In this document: one piece after another, positions 42,902 to 51,573 of the stretch
Layout: each line of letters starts with the position of its first letter
Numbering within the stretch: the stretch's first letter is position 1
Assembly: GCF_026625805.1 (NCBI RefSeq)
Contig: NZ_CP113064.1
Coordinates: forward strand, 3,202,657 to 3,266,656
DNA length: 64,000 nucleotides
Source of the DNA: Brevundimonas sp. SL130
GTDB lineage: Bacteria > Pseudomonadota > Alphaproteobacteria > Caulobacterales > Caulobacteraceae
Reading direction: 5' to 3'
Notes under the pieces: model-generated
What the model saw: the letters and a program-made list of their open reading frames with translations, nothing else
Told to the model about the DNA's origin: nothing
The model's database searches: none
Made by a program: the position numbers and the translations under genes

Positions 42902-43033
42902 CAAGTTAACGCCCGCTTGGAGCCAGCCGACTGGTGGCTATTGCAGGGTCACTGCGCCATTCCAACCAAAGATCCGGCAGCGGTTTAGGCGAGCGGAAGT
43001 TCGACCCGCTTCTATCCGTCGGAGAACCGGAAT

Positions 43034-43954
43034 TTAGCAGCGGGCTGCCCCGGCCAACACGGCCAACCTGTGCGTGCTCGACGCATTGACCAGTTGCCGG
43101 AGCCATCGCGCTGCCTCGTAAAGCGCGACAAGATCCTCCTCGGAAACATCATATTGATCGGAGTATCGCGCTTCAACGTAGGCCCGTTTTAGCATTTCAA
43201 AGCGACGTCGCTCGAGCTTTGTCTCCCGTGGCCATGCGGCAATGAGGGCCTTGTCTACGTCCTCGGCTAAGGATCGCAGAAACTTGATGTTATGGGAGCG
43301 CGGGAAATAGAAGGTGTGGACCAAGAGACTGAGGATGTAGGCCGTCTCGACGGCCTGATGCAGGTGAAAAGCTGTACGTTTTCGCGCATGAGAACCCTCA
43401 TTTGATCGCTTCAGCCACCGCTCTGCGTCCTCAAGCCAGGCATCCAAATCGATCCGCTTGGCCTCCAAATATCTTTCAGCCAATGCGAGGGCATTATCAG
43501 GTGTCATTGGCTGCGGGACAGCCAAAGGATGTCCCGGCAAATCATAAAGGATGACGCCGTCTCGAACGATGTCGGTCCAAAAGTACTCGCCTCGGCCTAT
43601 AGCTGCGTTTACCTCGGCGAGGTCGTGGACGATGATGTTGACCGTCCTGCCGATCGTGGTGTCGTGCAGAATCTTGTCCTCAGCGACATACCAGTAGTCG
43701 GCGATATCGGTCAGCTTCTCGTTGCTGACGATGATCAGCAGGTCGAAATCGGAGAGGTAACCGTTCTCGGGCTCGTCCACCCAATCATCGCGGGCATACG
43801 ATCCGAACAGGATGATCTTGAGGATTTTGCCGTGCTTGCGCCAGGTCTGCGTGCCGCCGGCGATTGAAGCGTCGAACTCTGTCAGCAGCGTCGTGCGGAT
43901 GCGGGCCAGCTCGGCCTGTTGCTTCTCCGGCAGGTGATCGATGTCACGCTTCAT
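43034..43954 (-). CDS. Nucleotidyltransferase-HEPN fusion protein
   Basis: From ATG at 43954 this is a 306-residue protein. The N-terminal nucleotidyltransferase has IILFGSYARDDWVD (51-60) and LSDFDLLIIV with Asp69 and Asp71, the minimal-NTase catalytic set. The C-terminal half is a HEPN domain (RKRTAFHLHQAVETAYILSL, then PRSHNIKFLRSLAEDV). Minimal NTase and HEPN proteins usually form two-gene toxin-antitoxin pairs (MntA/HepT); here they are fused. It lies between the phosphorothioation locus and the integrase, which suggests a defence or stabilisation role. A longer frame upstream has no ribosome site. Confidence 0.8.
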   Translation of the reverse strand: MKRDIDHLPEKQQAELARIRTTLLTEFDASIAGGTQTWRKHGKILKIILFGSYARDDWVDEPENGYLSDFDLLIIVSNEKLTDIADYWYVAEDKILHDTTIGRTVNIIVHDLAEVNAAIGRGEYFWTDIVRDGVILYDLPGHPLAVPQPMTPDNALALAERYLEAKRIDLDAWLEDAERWLKRSNEGSHARKRTAFHLHQAVETAYILSLLVHTFYFPRSHNIKFLRSLAEDVDKALIAAWPRETKLERRRFEMLKRAYVEARYSDQYDVSEEDLVALYEAARWLRQLVNASSTHRLAVLAGAARC

Positions 43955-44119
43955 CGGTCTGACCCTGCGCCAAAATGAAAGGCGACCGCCCGGGTGGTGA
44001 GAACATGGCTTGTAACATGCGCCCATGCCTTTGGCCGAAACCTGAACATACGCATGGGCGACCCGAGACGGTCTGAGCGCCACTATACATCTCAAGGCTC
44101 CTCGGAAAACCACTCATGG

Positions 44120-45181
44120 TCATGCCGCCAGCGCCGCAGCGATCGCGTGCAGCCCTTCTGGCTTGAGATGGGTATACCGCCTCAACATCTTCCAATCCTT
44201 ATGCCCGGTCACAAGTGCAACCTGGGGAATTTGAAACCCAGCCTCGAACAACCTGCTCGTTCCCTCGTGCCGGAGATCGTGGAAATGCAAATCTACGATC
44301 CCAAGCTCTTTGCAGGCCCGCGTGAATGCCGTCCCTGCCGAGCGATGGTTGAATGGAAATATCCGCATGTCCCGGTTTGACCGTGGCGGTCCCTGCGCTT
44401 CAATGATCCCGATCGGATCATACCCGGACACTTTCAAGAGTGGGATGCGCTGATCATTGCCGACCTTCTCTCGGGGATCTTTTCGATCTCGTATCGTGAG
44501 CATTTTGGTCCTCGCGGCGTAATCGTCCCAAGTGACCCGGAAGATTTCCTCCTGCCGCATGGCCGTGGCGACAGCGAAGCGGATTACCCTCCCCATAGGG
44601 ATAGCCTGACGGGGATTGGCCTCGAAATGCTCGATCAAACGCGCGAGCTCTTCTTCTGTCGGACGACGATCCCGCTCCATTCCCTTTCCGACCAGTCCCA
44701 GCCGCTTCAACGCCAACCGCGCCATATTGACCGGCTCGGCGGAAATCATCAGCCCATGGACTGCGATCGCGTGCGTGATGACCAGCTTGATGGCGCCGAT
44801 GTCGATGCTCAAGGTCATCGGTCCAGCGCCCTCTTTGGCTCTGTCTTTGCCGAAGTCGATGAAAAGCTGCCTATCGAGCTGGCCAAGCTTCTTTCGCCCA
44901 AGCCGCGCCCTGAGCATCTTTAATGTCGCCGCCTTCGACCGCCTCGGGGCCCTGCCGACCGATTTCATGTCCGCGACGTGGAGGTCAATGAGTTCGGCGA
45001 ATGTCGTAATCCGCGCGACCCGAGAATCCCGCGGCGTCTCACCGCGATCGATTTGGCGTTCTGCCTCGACCGCCCAGGCCTTGGCATCGTCGAACCGCAG
45101 GAAGGTCTCGCTCGCAACGTGTCCCTTACGCCGAACTTGGGCGCGCCACCGGCCAGACTTTTGTTTGCGGATGGAGGCCAT
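44120..45181 (-). CDS. int: Tyrosine integrase of the dusA-inserted island
   Basis: A 353-residue phage-type integrase starting MASIRKQKSGRWRAQVRR at 45181 behind no strong ribosome site. It has an Arm-type N-terminus, a core-binding domain (about 60-160) and a catalytic domain with Arg in AMRQEEIFRV, His301/Arg304 in FHDLRHEGTSR, His327 in VTGHKDW and Tyr336 in RRYTHL, a complete R-H-R-H-Y set. It points away from dusA, 115 bases from its start. Integrases next to the 5' end of dusA define a known group of islands and prophages that insert in that gene. Confidence 0.88.
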   Translation of the reverse strand: MASIRKQKSGRWRAQVRRKGHVASETFLRFDDAKAWAVEAERQIDRGETPRDSRVARITTFAELIDLHVADMKSVGRAPRRSKAATLKMLRARLGRKKLGQLDRQLFIDFGKDRAKEGAGPMTLSIDIGAIKLVITHAIAVHGLMISAEPVNMARLALKRLGLVGKGMERDRRPTEEELARLIEHFEANPRQAIPMGRVIRFAVATAMRQEEIFRVTWDDYAARTKMLTIRDRKDPREKVGNDQRIPLLKVSGYDPIGIIEAQGPPRSNRDMRIFPFNHRSAGTAFTRACKELGIVDLHFHDLRHEGTSRLFEAGFQIPQVALVTGHKDWKMLRRYTHLKPEGLHAIAAALAA

Positions 45182-45350
45182 GATTTGGGTGCAAAAAGGG
45201 TGCAGTGAGATGTCGTAGAGGGGCGAAAACCGTCGAAAATGCGCGTAGAAGCGTCGGCGAACATCGTCTGCCAACCGCCTGAAACTACAGAAAAAATGTC
45301 GATAAATCAAGCGCGTAGACTGGCCGTGGCCCCGATGATGGACTGGACGG
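45182..45350. other. Probable attachment-site region at the dusA 5' end
   Basis: The stretch between the integrase start and the first conserved codons of dusA (AVAPMMDWTDRH, about 45320-45360) should contain the right attachment site: integration at dusA replaces the 5' end of the gene with island sequence that restores a start codon. GC falls here and rises sharply inside dusA. I looked by eye for a second copy of the core (CCGATGATGGACTGGAC) to the left and did not find one. Confidence 0.5.
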
Positions 45351-46315
45351 ATCGGCACTGCCGGGCCTTTCACAGGTCCCTGACGGTGCGCGCCCTGCTC
45401 TATACTGAGATGGTGACGGCGCCGGCGGTGCTGCACGGAGACCGGGATTATCTGCTGGGCTTCGACGCCGTCGAGCACCCTGTCGCCCTGCAATTGGGCG
45501 GGTCCAATCCGGTCGAACTGGCCGAGGCGGCCAGGATCGGCGCTGACTATGGTTATGACGAGATCAATCTGAACGTCGGCTGCCCGTCTGACCGGGTCCA
45601 GTCGGGTCGGTTCGGCGCCTGTCTGATGCGCGAGCCGGAACTGGTGGCCGACTGTATGGCGGCGATCAAGGAGGCCGTCGATATTCCCGCCACCGTCAAA
45701 TGCCGCATCGGCGTCGACGATCAGGACCCGGAGATCAGCCTGTTCGCCACTGTGGACGCCTGCGCCGCCGTGGGGATCGAGGTCTTCATCGTCCACGCGC
45801 GCAAGGCCTGGCTGCAAGGCCTGTCGCCCAAGGAAAACCGTGACGTGCCGCCGCTGGACTACGACCTGGTGCGCCGGCTCAAGCGCGAGCGGCCGCACCT
45901 GAACATCTCCATCAACGGCGGGATCGCGAACCTCGATGAGGCCGAGGCCCATCTGGCCGATGACGAGGACGGAGTCCGACTGGACGGCGTCATGCTGGGC
46001 CGCGTCGCCTATCATGAGCCGGCCCTGCTGGGGCAGGCGGACCGCCGCCTCTATGGCGCCGCCAGCGAAGACGTGGACGCCTTTGCCGCCCTGGACCGCT
46101 ACCGCCCCTATGTGGCCGCCCGGCTCAATGAGGGCGTGCGACTGGCCGCCATCACCCGCCACATGTTGGGCCTTATGCACGGGCGACCGGGCGCGCGGGC
46201 CTTTCGGCGCATTCTGACGGTCGAGGCGATCCAACCGGGCGCGGGACTTGAGGTTCTGGATCGCGCCGCCGAGGCCGTGCGCGAAGCCGAAGCGCGGCGC
46301 GAAGACGCAGCCTGA
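45296..46315 (+). CDS. dusA: tRNA-dihydrouridine synthase DusA
   Basis: A 339-residue FMN enzyme that reduces uridines at positions 20/20a in the tRNA D-loop. Motifs: AVAPMMDWTDRHCR near the N-terminus, LQLGGSNPVELAEAA, EINLNVGCPSDRVQSGRFGA with the catalytic Cys, TVKCRIGVDD, VFIVHARKAWLQGLSP and ISINGGIANLDEA. The start at 45296 (MSINQARRL) has a weak ribosome site; an upstream in-frame ATG at 45239 adds 19 island-derived residues. The first codons were probably supplied by the island at integration. Confidence 0.9.
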   Translation: MSINQARRLAVAPMMDWTDRHCRAFHRSLTVRALLYTEMVTAPAVLHGDRDYLLGFDAVEHPVALQLGGSNPVELAEAARIGADYGYDEINLNVGCPSDRVQSGRFGACLMREPELVADCMAAIKEAVDIPATVKCRIGVDDQDPEISLFATVDACAAVGIEVFIVHARKAWLQGLSPKENRDVPPLDYDLVRRLKRERPHLNISINGGIANLDEAEAHLADDEDGVRLDGVMLGRVAYHEPALLGQADRRLYGAASEDVDAFAALDRYRPYVAARLNEGVRLAAITRHMLGLMHGRPGARAFRRILTVEAIQPGAGLEVLDRAAEAVREAEARREDAA

Positions 46316-46472
46316 TCCGCGACGAGAAATCGTCCGTTTGATCATACACTTGCGGGAACCACCCACGCGTGAACGCCCCAGACTCGCCGACGCGCCCCTT
46401 TCTGGCCACAAGTTAACGCGAGTTTTACGGTGCCGGCGGCGTTGGGAGCCGGTGCTGTTATGAGCAAATCGG

Positions 46473-47042
46473 ATGATCGGCGCTTCCGCTGCCTTCGCCA
46501 TTCTCTGGGCCGCCGTGTCTTCGCTGTCGAGCGATCCGGTCCCTTACAATGTCGCCGTCGCGGCGGATGAAGCCAGGGTTGAAACCCCGGCGCCCGAGAT
46601 CGGTTCCACCGACGCCTCGTCCGAAATCGAATTGAGCCTCAGCCCCGACCAGGCCGAACTGATGGCCGGAGACCCTGACTGGCGCGCGTCGGCGCGCCTC
46701 TATCATGCGGGCGGCGGCGGCGCGACGGGCAACGACTCCCTGGGCTGCCGACCGATCGCCATGCGCACGGTCGCGGTCGATCCCCGCGTCATCCCCCGTC
46801 GCACCAAACTGTTCATCCGCGAGACGGTCGGTCTGCGTCTGGCCGACGGCTCGATCCACGATGGCTACTGGTATGCGTCGGACACCGGCGGCGCCATCAA
46901 GGGCCAGAAGGTCGATCTGTTCACCGGACATGGCCGCGGCTCGATGGCCCAGGCCCGTCGCCTGAACATGCAGACCCTGACCATCGCCGACGCCGGCCGT
47001 TTCGACGGCTGCCCCCCGGCCTGGGAAGACGCGTCCAACTGA
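46473..47042 (+). CDS. 3D-domain protein (MltA-type barrel), exported
   Basis: A 189-residue protein with a signal peptide or anchor (residues 1-20), a low-complexity acidic linker to about 75, and a C-terminal 3D domain: AVDPRVIPRRTKLFI, WYASDTGGAIKGQKVDLFTG, the three-aspartate motif seen in MltA and resuscitation-type cell-wall enzymes. It probably binds or cleaves peptidoglycan in the periplasm. A hairpin separates it from the convergent gene. Confidence 0.8.
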   Translation: MIGASAAFAILWAAVSSLSSDPVPYNVAVAADEARVETPAPEIGSTDASSEIELSLSPDQAELMAGDPDWRASARLYHAGGGGATGNDSLGCRPIAMRTVAVDPRVIPRRTKLFIRETVGLRLADGSIHDGYWYASDTGGAIKGQKVDLFTGHGRGSMAQARRLNMQTLTIADAGRFDGCPPAWEDASN

Positions 47043-47061
47043 TTGGGCCGCGAAACGAAAA

Positions 47062-47095
47062 ACGCCGGCGCGCCTCGCGGCCGCCGGCGTCTTTG
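47062..47095. terminator. Bidirectional hairpin terminator
   Basis: Stem ACGCCGGCG / CGCCGGCGT with an 11-base loop, followed by CTTTG on the + strand and preceded by GAAAA (T-run on the - strand). It lies between two convergent genes. Confidence 0.65.
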
Positions 47096-47117
47096 TGTTC
47101 GCCCTTGTGGTCGAGCC

Positions 47118-48008
47118 CTAGTCCAGTTCGCTGACCTTCAGCGTGGACTGCACCATGTCGTCCCCGTAGGTCCCGACCCAGACGTCATAGCGACCGGCCT
47201 GCGGATTGGTGATCAGCACCTTGGGGTTCACCCCGCCGCCGCTGTCGTCGTCGCAATACCAGCGGCCGTTCGGGGCGTTGATCAGCAGGGTCGTGTCCTC
47301 GGACGCCTCGACGAGGAAGGTCAGGTCCATGGAGCCGGGCTCGAAGACGACCTGGTAATCCGCCGCCGCGCTGACCTTGCCCTCGCAGCCCGATTTCGCG
47401 CTTGCCGCCGGGATCGAGCCGCCGGCCAGGATGGTTTTCTCGTGCGGGTCGGGCGTGAAGCCGGTTTCCAGGTTCACCGAGCCGAAATTGGGATCCAGAC
47501 CAGGGTCCGGGGTGCCGGCGTCGGTCGCGTCCGATCCCCCCAGCTCACTGATCTCCAGCGTCGACTGCACCATGTCGTCGCCATAGGTGCCCAGCCAGAT
47601 GTTGTATCGTCCGCTCTTGGGCTCGGAGATCAACACCTTGGGGTTCACGCCGCCGCCGCTGTCGTCATCGCAGAGCCACTGCCCGCTCGGCGTATTGACC
47701 AGCAGAGTCGTGTCCTCGGACGCCAGCGCCCGGACGGTCAGGTCGAACTCGCCGGCCTCGAAATTCAGTTGTAGGTCCGGCGCGGCGCTGACCGAGCCTT
47801 CGCAGCCCGACAACGCGGCCGAGGCGGGCACGGAGCCGCCGGCCAGAATGGACTGGGTCCAGGGATCCGGCGTGAAGCCGGTCTCCAGCGCCACCTCGCC
47901 ATAGTTGGGATCAAGGTTGAAGTCCGGCCTGGCGCCGCTCTTCTGCGCGACGCTGACGCTGGGTGCGAGCACGAGCGCGGCGCTGGCTGCGATGGCGATG
48001 AGCTTCAT
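47118..48008 (-). CDS. Periplasmic protein with two tandem repeats
   Basis: A 296-residue protein with a signal peptide (cleavage near SVAQ) and two ~125-residue repeats. Each begins DPNYG/FG-x-LETGFTPDP, contains GCEGxVSAA and ends CDDDSGGGVNPKVLI then TYGDDMVQSTL. The repeats look like pre-peptidase C-terminal beta-sandwich domains without a catalytic domain. Four Cys (two per repeat) could form disulfides. The DDDSGG loop may bind calcium. Function unknown. Confidence 0.75.
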   Translation of the reverse strand: MKLIAIAASAALVLAPSVSVAQKSGARPDFNLDPNYGEVALETGFTPDPWTQSILAGGSVPASAALSGCEGSVSAAPDLQLNFEAGEFDLTVRALASEDTTLLVNTPSGQWLCDDDSGGGVNPKVLISEPKSGRYNIWLGTYGDDMVQSTLEISELGGSDATDAGTPDPGLDPNFGSVNLETGFTPDPHEKTILAGGSIPAASAKSGCEGKVSAAADYQVVFEPGSMDLTFLVEASEDTTLLINAPNGRWYCDDDSGGGVNPKVLITNPQAGRYDVWVGTYGDDMVQSTLKVSELD

Positions 48009-48098
48009 GGGCGATTTCCCTCCCCTGCGGCCTCCCGCCGCAGGGCGATCCTATCCGCTTCCGCCGCAAGGCACAGCTTCAAATCACAGGGGTCGGGT

Positions 48099-48422
48099 TC
48101 AGAACCGCCGTCGCCCGGACGCCGTCTCGAAGAACAGGCGGAAGTCGCCCATCAGGCTCCACAGCGGATATTTGAATGTGGCCGGCCGGTTCTTCTCGAA
48201 GAAGAAATGCCCGACCCAGGCGAAGCCGTAGCCGATCAATGGCATGGCCGGCAGCCACCAGGGGTTCAGCGTCAGCACGAAGGCGAGGAAGGCCAGGATC
48301 ACCAGACCCGTGCCCACGACGTGGATCCGCCGACAGGTCCGGTTGGAATGCTCGTGGATGTAATAGGGATAGAAGGCCTCGAACGAGGCGTATCGTCCCT
48401 GGGGTTCGGACGGCGTGCTCAT
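48099..48422 (-). CDS. Mpo1-like (DUF962) membrane protein
   Basis: A 107-residue protein from ATG at 48422. It contains FEAFYPYYIHEHSNRTCRRI and GYGFAWVGHFFFEKNRPATF, the His-rich DUF962/Mpo1 motifs, with two membrane segments (about residues 38-70). Yeast Mpo1 is an iron-dependent dioxygenase of 2-hydroxy fatty acids; the bacterial role is inferred by family only. An upstream ATG (48467) would add 15 residues. Confidence 0.82.
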   Translation of the reverse strand: MSTPSEPQGRYASFEAFYPYYIHEHSNRTCRRIHVVGTGLVILAFLAFVLTLNPWWLPAMPLIGYGFAWVGHFFFEKNRPATFKYPLWSLMGDFRLFFETASGRRRF

Positions 48423-48485
48423 GGGCGGAGGGTGCGCCCGGATGGAGCGAGGGGCAAGAGCAGCCATACCCCCCTTCCCATCCCC

Positions 48486-48592
48486 GTCATCCTAGGCCTT
48501 GTGCCTAGGATCCATACGCCCGGTCTCGCAAGTGGCGCACAACGGCAGACACCGGGAGTATGGATCCTCGCCACAAGGGCGAGGATGACGAA
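48486..48592. repeat. Dispersed palindromic repeat element
   Basis: About 100 bases with paired inverted segments: CATCCTAGGC...GCCTAGGATCCATAC on the left and GTATGGATCCTCGCC...GGCGAGGATGACGA on the right. Elements with GTCATCCT and AGGATGACGA ends are common intergenic repeats in alphaproteobacteria. It lies between the Mpo1-like gene and the helicase gene and could fold as an RNA hairpin. Confidence 0.6.
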
Positions 48593-48621
48593 CCAGGTGG
48601 TAAGGCGTGGTGCCTAACGTC

Positions 48622-50526
48622 TCAGCCCTTGGGCTTGCCTTTGAAGCCTTCCTTCTTGAAGCCCGGCTTGGCCTTGAACGGCTTCTTGGCGAACGGCTTG
48701 TCGCCGGCCGCGTTGGAGCGCGGGTTTGCGCCGCCGCCATCGGCCTTGGGCGCCCAGGGCTTCTTCTTGAACGGCGGGCGGGCGTCGCCCTCGCCGCCGT
48801 CGGCGCGCTTGTAGGGGGTCTTCTTGAACGGACGATCGCCTTCGTCGCGGTTCGGCTTGCCGGAGAAGCGGCCGGCCTTCATCGAACCCGGGGTCGGGGC
48901 TTCCGACGACGTGATCTTGACCTCGTCGTTCGAGGCGGCGACGGCCTCGCGGAAGGCCTTCTCGTGGGTCTTGGCGATCTCGAACCGGGTCTCTTCCGGG
49001 AAGGTGCGGATGGCGCCGATCTGGGGCTTGGAGATGCCGCCGATGCGGCAGATCAGCGGGATCAGCCATTTGGGGTCGGCGTTCTTGTTGCGGCCCACAT
49101 CCAGGCGGAACCAGACCACGTCGTCCGAGCCCAGGCGGTCGCCCGGCCAGGGCTGGGCGGCCGTGCCGTCTTCGTTGCGCACGGTGCGCTCGCGCTTGAC
49201 GGGGCTGCGATCCGAACCCGGATCGGACAGTTCTTCCGGCGCCGGCTGCTCCTTGCGCAGCAGACGCACCAGGGCGGCGGCGATCTCGTCGGGCGTGCGC
49301 TCGGCGATCATCCGCTTGGCGACGATCATGTCTTCGTCGGACACGTCGGCTTCGAAGAATTCGGGCGACAACAGACGGCCTTCGTCGGCCTTGCGGATCT
49401 CATCGAAGGTCGGTGCGCCGGACCAGACGGCGTCGACGCCGGCGTCATCCATCAGACGCTCGGCCTTGCGGCGGCGCGAGTGCGGCACCAGCATGACGGA
49501 GACGCCCTTCTTGCCCGCCCGGCCCGTCCGGCCCGAACGGTGCAGCAGGCCCGCGCGGTTCATCGGCAGTTCGGCGTGGATGACCAGACCCAGGTCGGGA
49601 AGGTCCAGACCGCGTGCGGCCACGTCGGTGGCCACGCAGACGCGGGCGCGGCCGTCACGCAGCGCCTGCAAGGCGTCGGTCCGTTCGCGCTGGCCCATCT
49701 CGCCGGACAGGGACACGGTCGAGAAGCCGCGCTCCAGCAGAGAGGCCTGGAGATGGCGCACGGAATCCCGCGTCGAGCAGAAGACCATGGCGCGCGGCGC
49801 CTCGTACCAACGCAGGGTGTTGACCACCGCGTGCTCGATCTCGTTCGGGGCGATGCGATAGGCGCGGTATTCGATGTCGGCGTGCTGGCGCGTCTTGTCG
49901 GTGGCGTCGATCCGCACCGCGTCCTTCTGGTAGCGCTTGGCCAGGGTCGCGATCTCGCGCGCGATGGTGGCCGAGAACAGCAGGGTGCGGCGTTCGGCCG
50001 GCGCATGATCCAGGATGAATTCCAGATCCTCGCGGAAGCCCATGTCCAGCATCTCGTCGGCCTCGTCGAGGACGGCGACCTTCAGTTCGGACAGGTCCAG
50101 ATTGCCCCGGTCGATGTGATCCTTCAGGCGGCCGGGCGTGCCGACGACGATGTGAACGCCAAAGCCCAGGGCGCGGGCTTCACGCCGTGCATCCATGCCG
50201 CCGACGCAGGTGGCGATCTTGGCGCCGGAGTCGGCGTACAGCCATTGCAGCTCGGCCGCGACCTGCATGGCCAGTTCCCGCGTGGGCGCGATGGCCAGGC
50301 AGAGGGGCGCGCCGCCAGGACCGAAGATGGGTTTGTCGCCCAGCAGGGTCGGGGCCGCCGCCAGGCCGAAGGCGACCGTCTTGCCGGACCCGGTCTGGGC
50401 CGAGACCAGCAGGTCGCGTTCTGCGTATTCGCCTTCCAGGACGGCGGCCTGAACCGGGGTCGGCTCGGCATAGCCCTTGTTGACGAGTGCGCGGTCGAGC
50501 GCGGGATGGACGGCGGGAAAGGGCAT
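48622..50526 (-). CDS. DEAD-box RNA helicase (DeaD/CsdA type)
   Basis: A 634-residue protein with the Q motif GYAEPTPVQ, motif I AQTGSGKT, PTRELA, GTPGRLKDH, DEAD at DEADEML, SAT in LFSATIAREI, and HRSGRTGRAG. A DbpA/CsdA-like RNA-binding domain follows (about 475-555: VWFRLDVGRNKNADPKWLIP), then a basic Lys/Gly/Pro tail ending GFKGKPKG. It would unwind structured RNA in ribosome assembly or mRNA decay, probably important in the cold. The tail is low-complexity and likely binds RNA non-specifically. Confidence 0.9.
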   Translation of the reverse strand: MPFPAVHPALDRALVNKGYAEPTPVQAAVLEGEYAERDLLVSAQTGSGKTVAFGLAAAPTLLGDKPIFGPGGAPLCLAIAPTRELAMQVAAELQWLYADSGAKIATCVGGMDARREARALGFGVHIVVGTPGRLKDHIDRGNLDLSELKVAVLDEADEMLDMGFREDLEFILDHAPAERRTLLFSATIAREIATLAKRYQKDAVRIDATDKTRQHADIEYRAYRIAPNEIEHAVVNTLRWYEAPRAMVFCSTRDSVRHLQASLLERGFSTVSLSGEMGQRERTDALQALRDGRARVCVATDVAARGLDLPDLGLVIHAELPMNRAGLLHRSGRTGRAGKKGVSVMLVPHSRRRKAERLMDDAGVDAVWSGAPTFDEIRKADEGRLLSPEFFEADVSDEDMIVAKRMIAERTPDEIAAALVRLLRKEQPAPEELSDPGSDRSPVKRERTVRNEDGTAAQPWPGDRLGSDDVVWFRLDVGRNKNADPKWLIPLICRIGGISKPQIGAIRTFPEETRFEIAKTHEKAFREAVAASNDEVKITSSEAPTPGSMKAGRFSGKPNRDEGDRPFKKTPYKRADGGEGDARPPFKKKPWAPKADGGGANPRSNAAGDKPFAKKPFKAKPGFKKEGFKGKPKG

Positions 50527-50721
50527 CGGCTACCTGGGACAACGGACAAGGCGGTCGTCGAAACGGCCGCGCCCGGCCGAGGACAGTCCTCAGGCCGGGC
50601 GAATGATGGGCGCTCTATACACGGATAAAGGCGCAAGCGGGGCGGAAAACACCGTTCACCCTGTTTGTTACAGAGGCGTTGACCGGGACGGGTCCAGAGT
50701 GCGGACTGAAGGAGACCGCCC

Positions 50722-50931
50722 ATGCAGGCCATGCCTATCGCCACCGTCGGAATGATGAGCGCTCAGCTGCAGTTCGACGCCAGCGCGCGCCGCACCGCCG
50801 CCGAACCCCTCGAGAACCTCGCCGAGGAAACCGTAGAGCGGATTCAGGCCGAGACCGCCTTCAGCGCCAATGCGGCCGTCGTCCGCACTGCGGATGAGAT
50901 GACCGGGACCCTGCTGGACATGCTGGCCTAG
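50722..50931 (+). CDS. Small protein with flagellar rod-like C-terminus, 69 aa
   Basis: Starts MQAMPIATVGMMSAQLQFD behind AAGGAG. Residues 45-69 (AAVVRTADEMTGTLLDML) resemble the C-terminal helix of flagellar rod and hook proteins (xVIKTADEMLGTLLDIxA). Small proteins of this kind occur in Caulobacterales without proven function. It overlaps the convergent membrane-protein gene by four bases. The call as flagellar-related is weak. Confidence 0.6.
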   Translation: MQAMPIATVGMMSAQLQFDASARRTAAEPLENLAEETVERIQAETAFSANAAVVRTADEMTGTLLDMLA

Positions 50932-51458
50932 CGGTCGGTCGCCGGCTCCGGGCCCAGGATGCGCCGGATATAGGGCCAGGCCCTGGCCACGGCCGAAATC
51001 ACGCCGACCAGGCTGGCGAAGAACTGGAAGCCCGCCCAGACGGCGCTGAACACCGCCCCGCCCAGAAACAGCTCCGACAAGGGGTAGAGCACGGACGCGA
51101 TGGCGATCTGGAAGTCGGCGTAGGCGACCGAATATTCGATCGACCGGTCGGCGAAGAAGGCGATCACCACCGCCGCCGACACCGGCGACCAGAGCAGCGG
51201 CAGGACCAGCAACACAGCCGCCAGCAGCACCGCCAGCTTGGTCCCCAAGGTCCGCCCCGAAAGAAAACTGGCCACGACGCCGACGCCCAGGATCAGGGCG
51301 ACCAGCGCCAGCAGGGCCGGAAGCACCAGATCCGCCGCCGCCATCAGGTCCATGAACAGCATGCCGACCAGTATGGCCGCGCCGCTGATCAGAAAGCCCG
51401 CCACCCACAGGGCGGCGTACTGGCTGAACCGCTGTTTCAGATGACCGATGTCGAACAT
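50928..51458 (-). CDS. Integral membrane protein, 176 aa
   Basis: A hydrophobic protein with probably four to five transmembrane helices (about residues 16-38, 42-65, 72-95, 118-150). It starts MFDIGHLKQRFSQYAAL and ends in a short charged tail (PEPATDR). No recognised domain. It stands alone, converging with the small gene at 50722. Confidence 0.68.
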   Translation of the reverse strand: MFDIGHLKQRFSQYAALWVAGFLISGAAILVGMLFMDLMAAADLVLPALLALVALILGVGVVASFLSGRTLGTKLAVLLAAVLLVLPLLWSPVSAAVVIAFFADRSIEYSVAYADFQIAIASVLYPLSELFLGGAVFSAVWAGFQFFASLVGVISAVARAWPYIRRILGPEPATDR

Positions 51459-51573
51459 GGCGCTCCCCGACGACGCCTCCCCCGAGGCCGCCTCAAGGAT
51501 ACTCGCCTTCGACGCGAAGTCGACTCAGAGAACCGCGATCATCGGAATGTCGCAATCGACGGGTCGGCAGGGA

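Noticed and set aside
45182..46501. Upstream extension of the integrase frame through dusA on the - strand
   Set aside because: The extension is antisense to dusA, which has full catalytic motifs. The integrase motifs start at MASIRKQK (45181).
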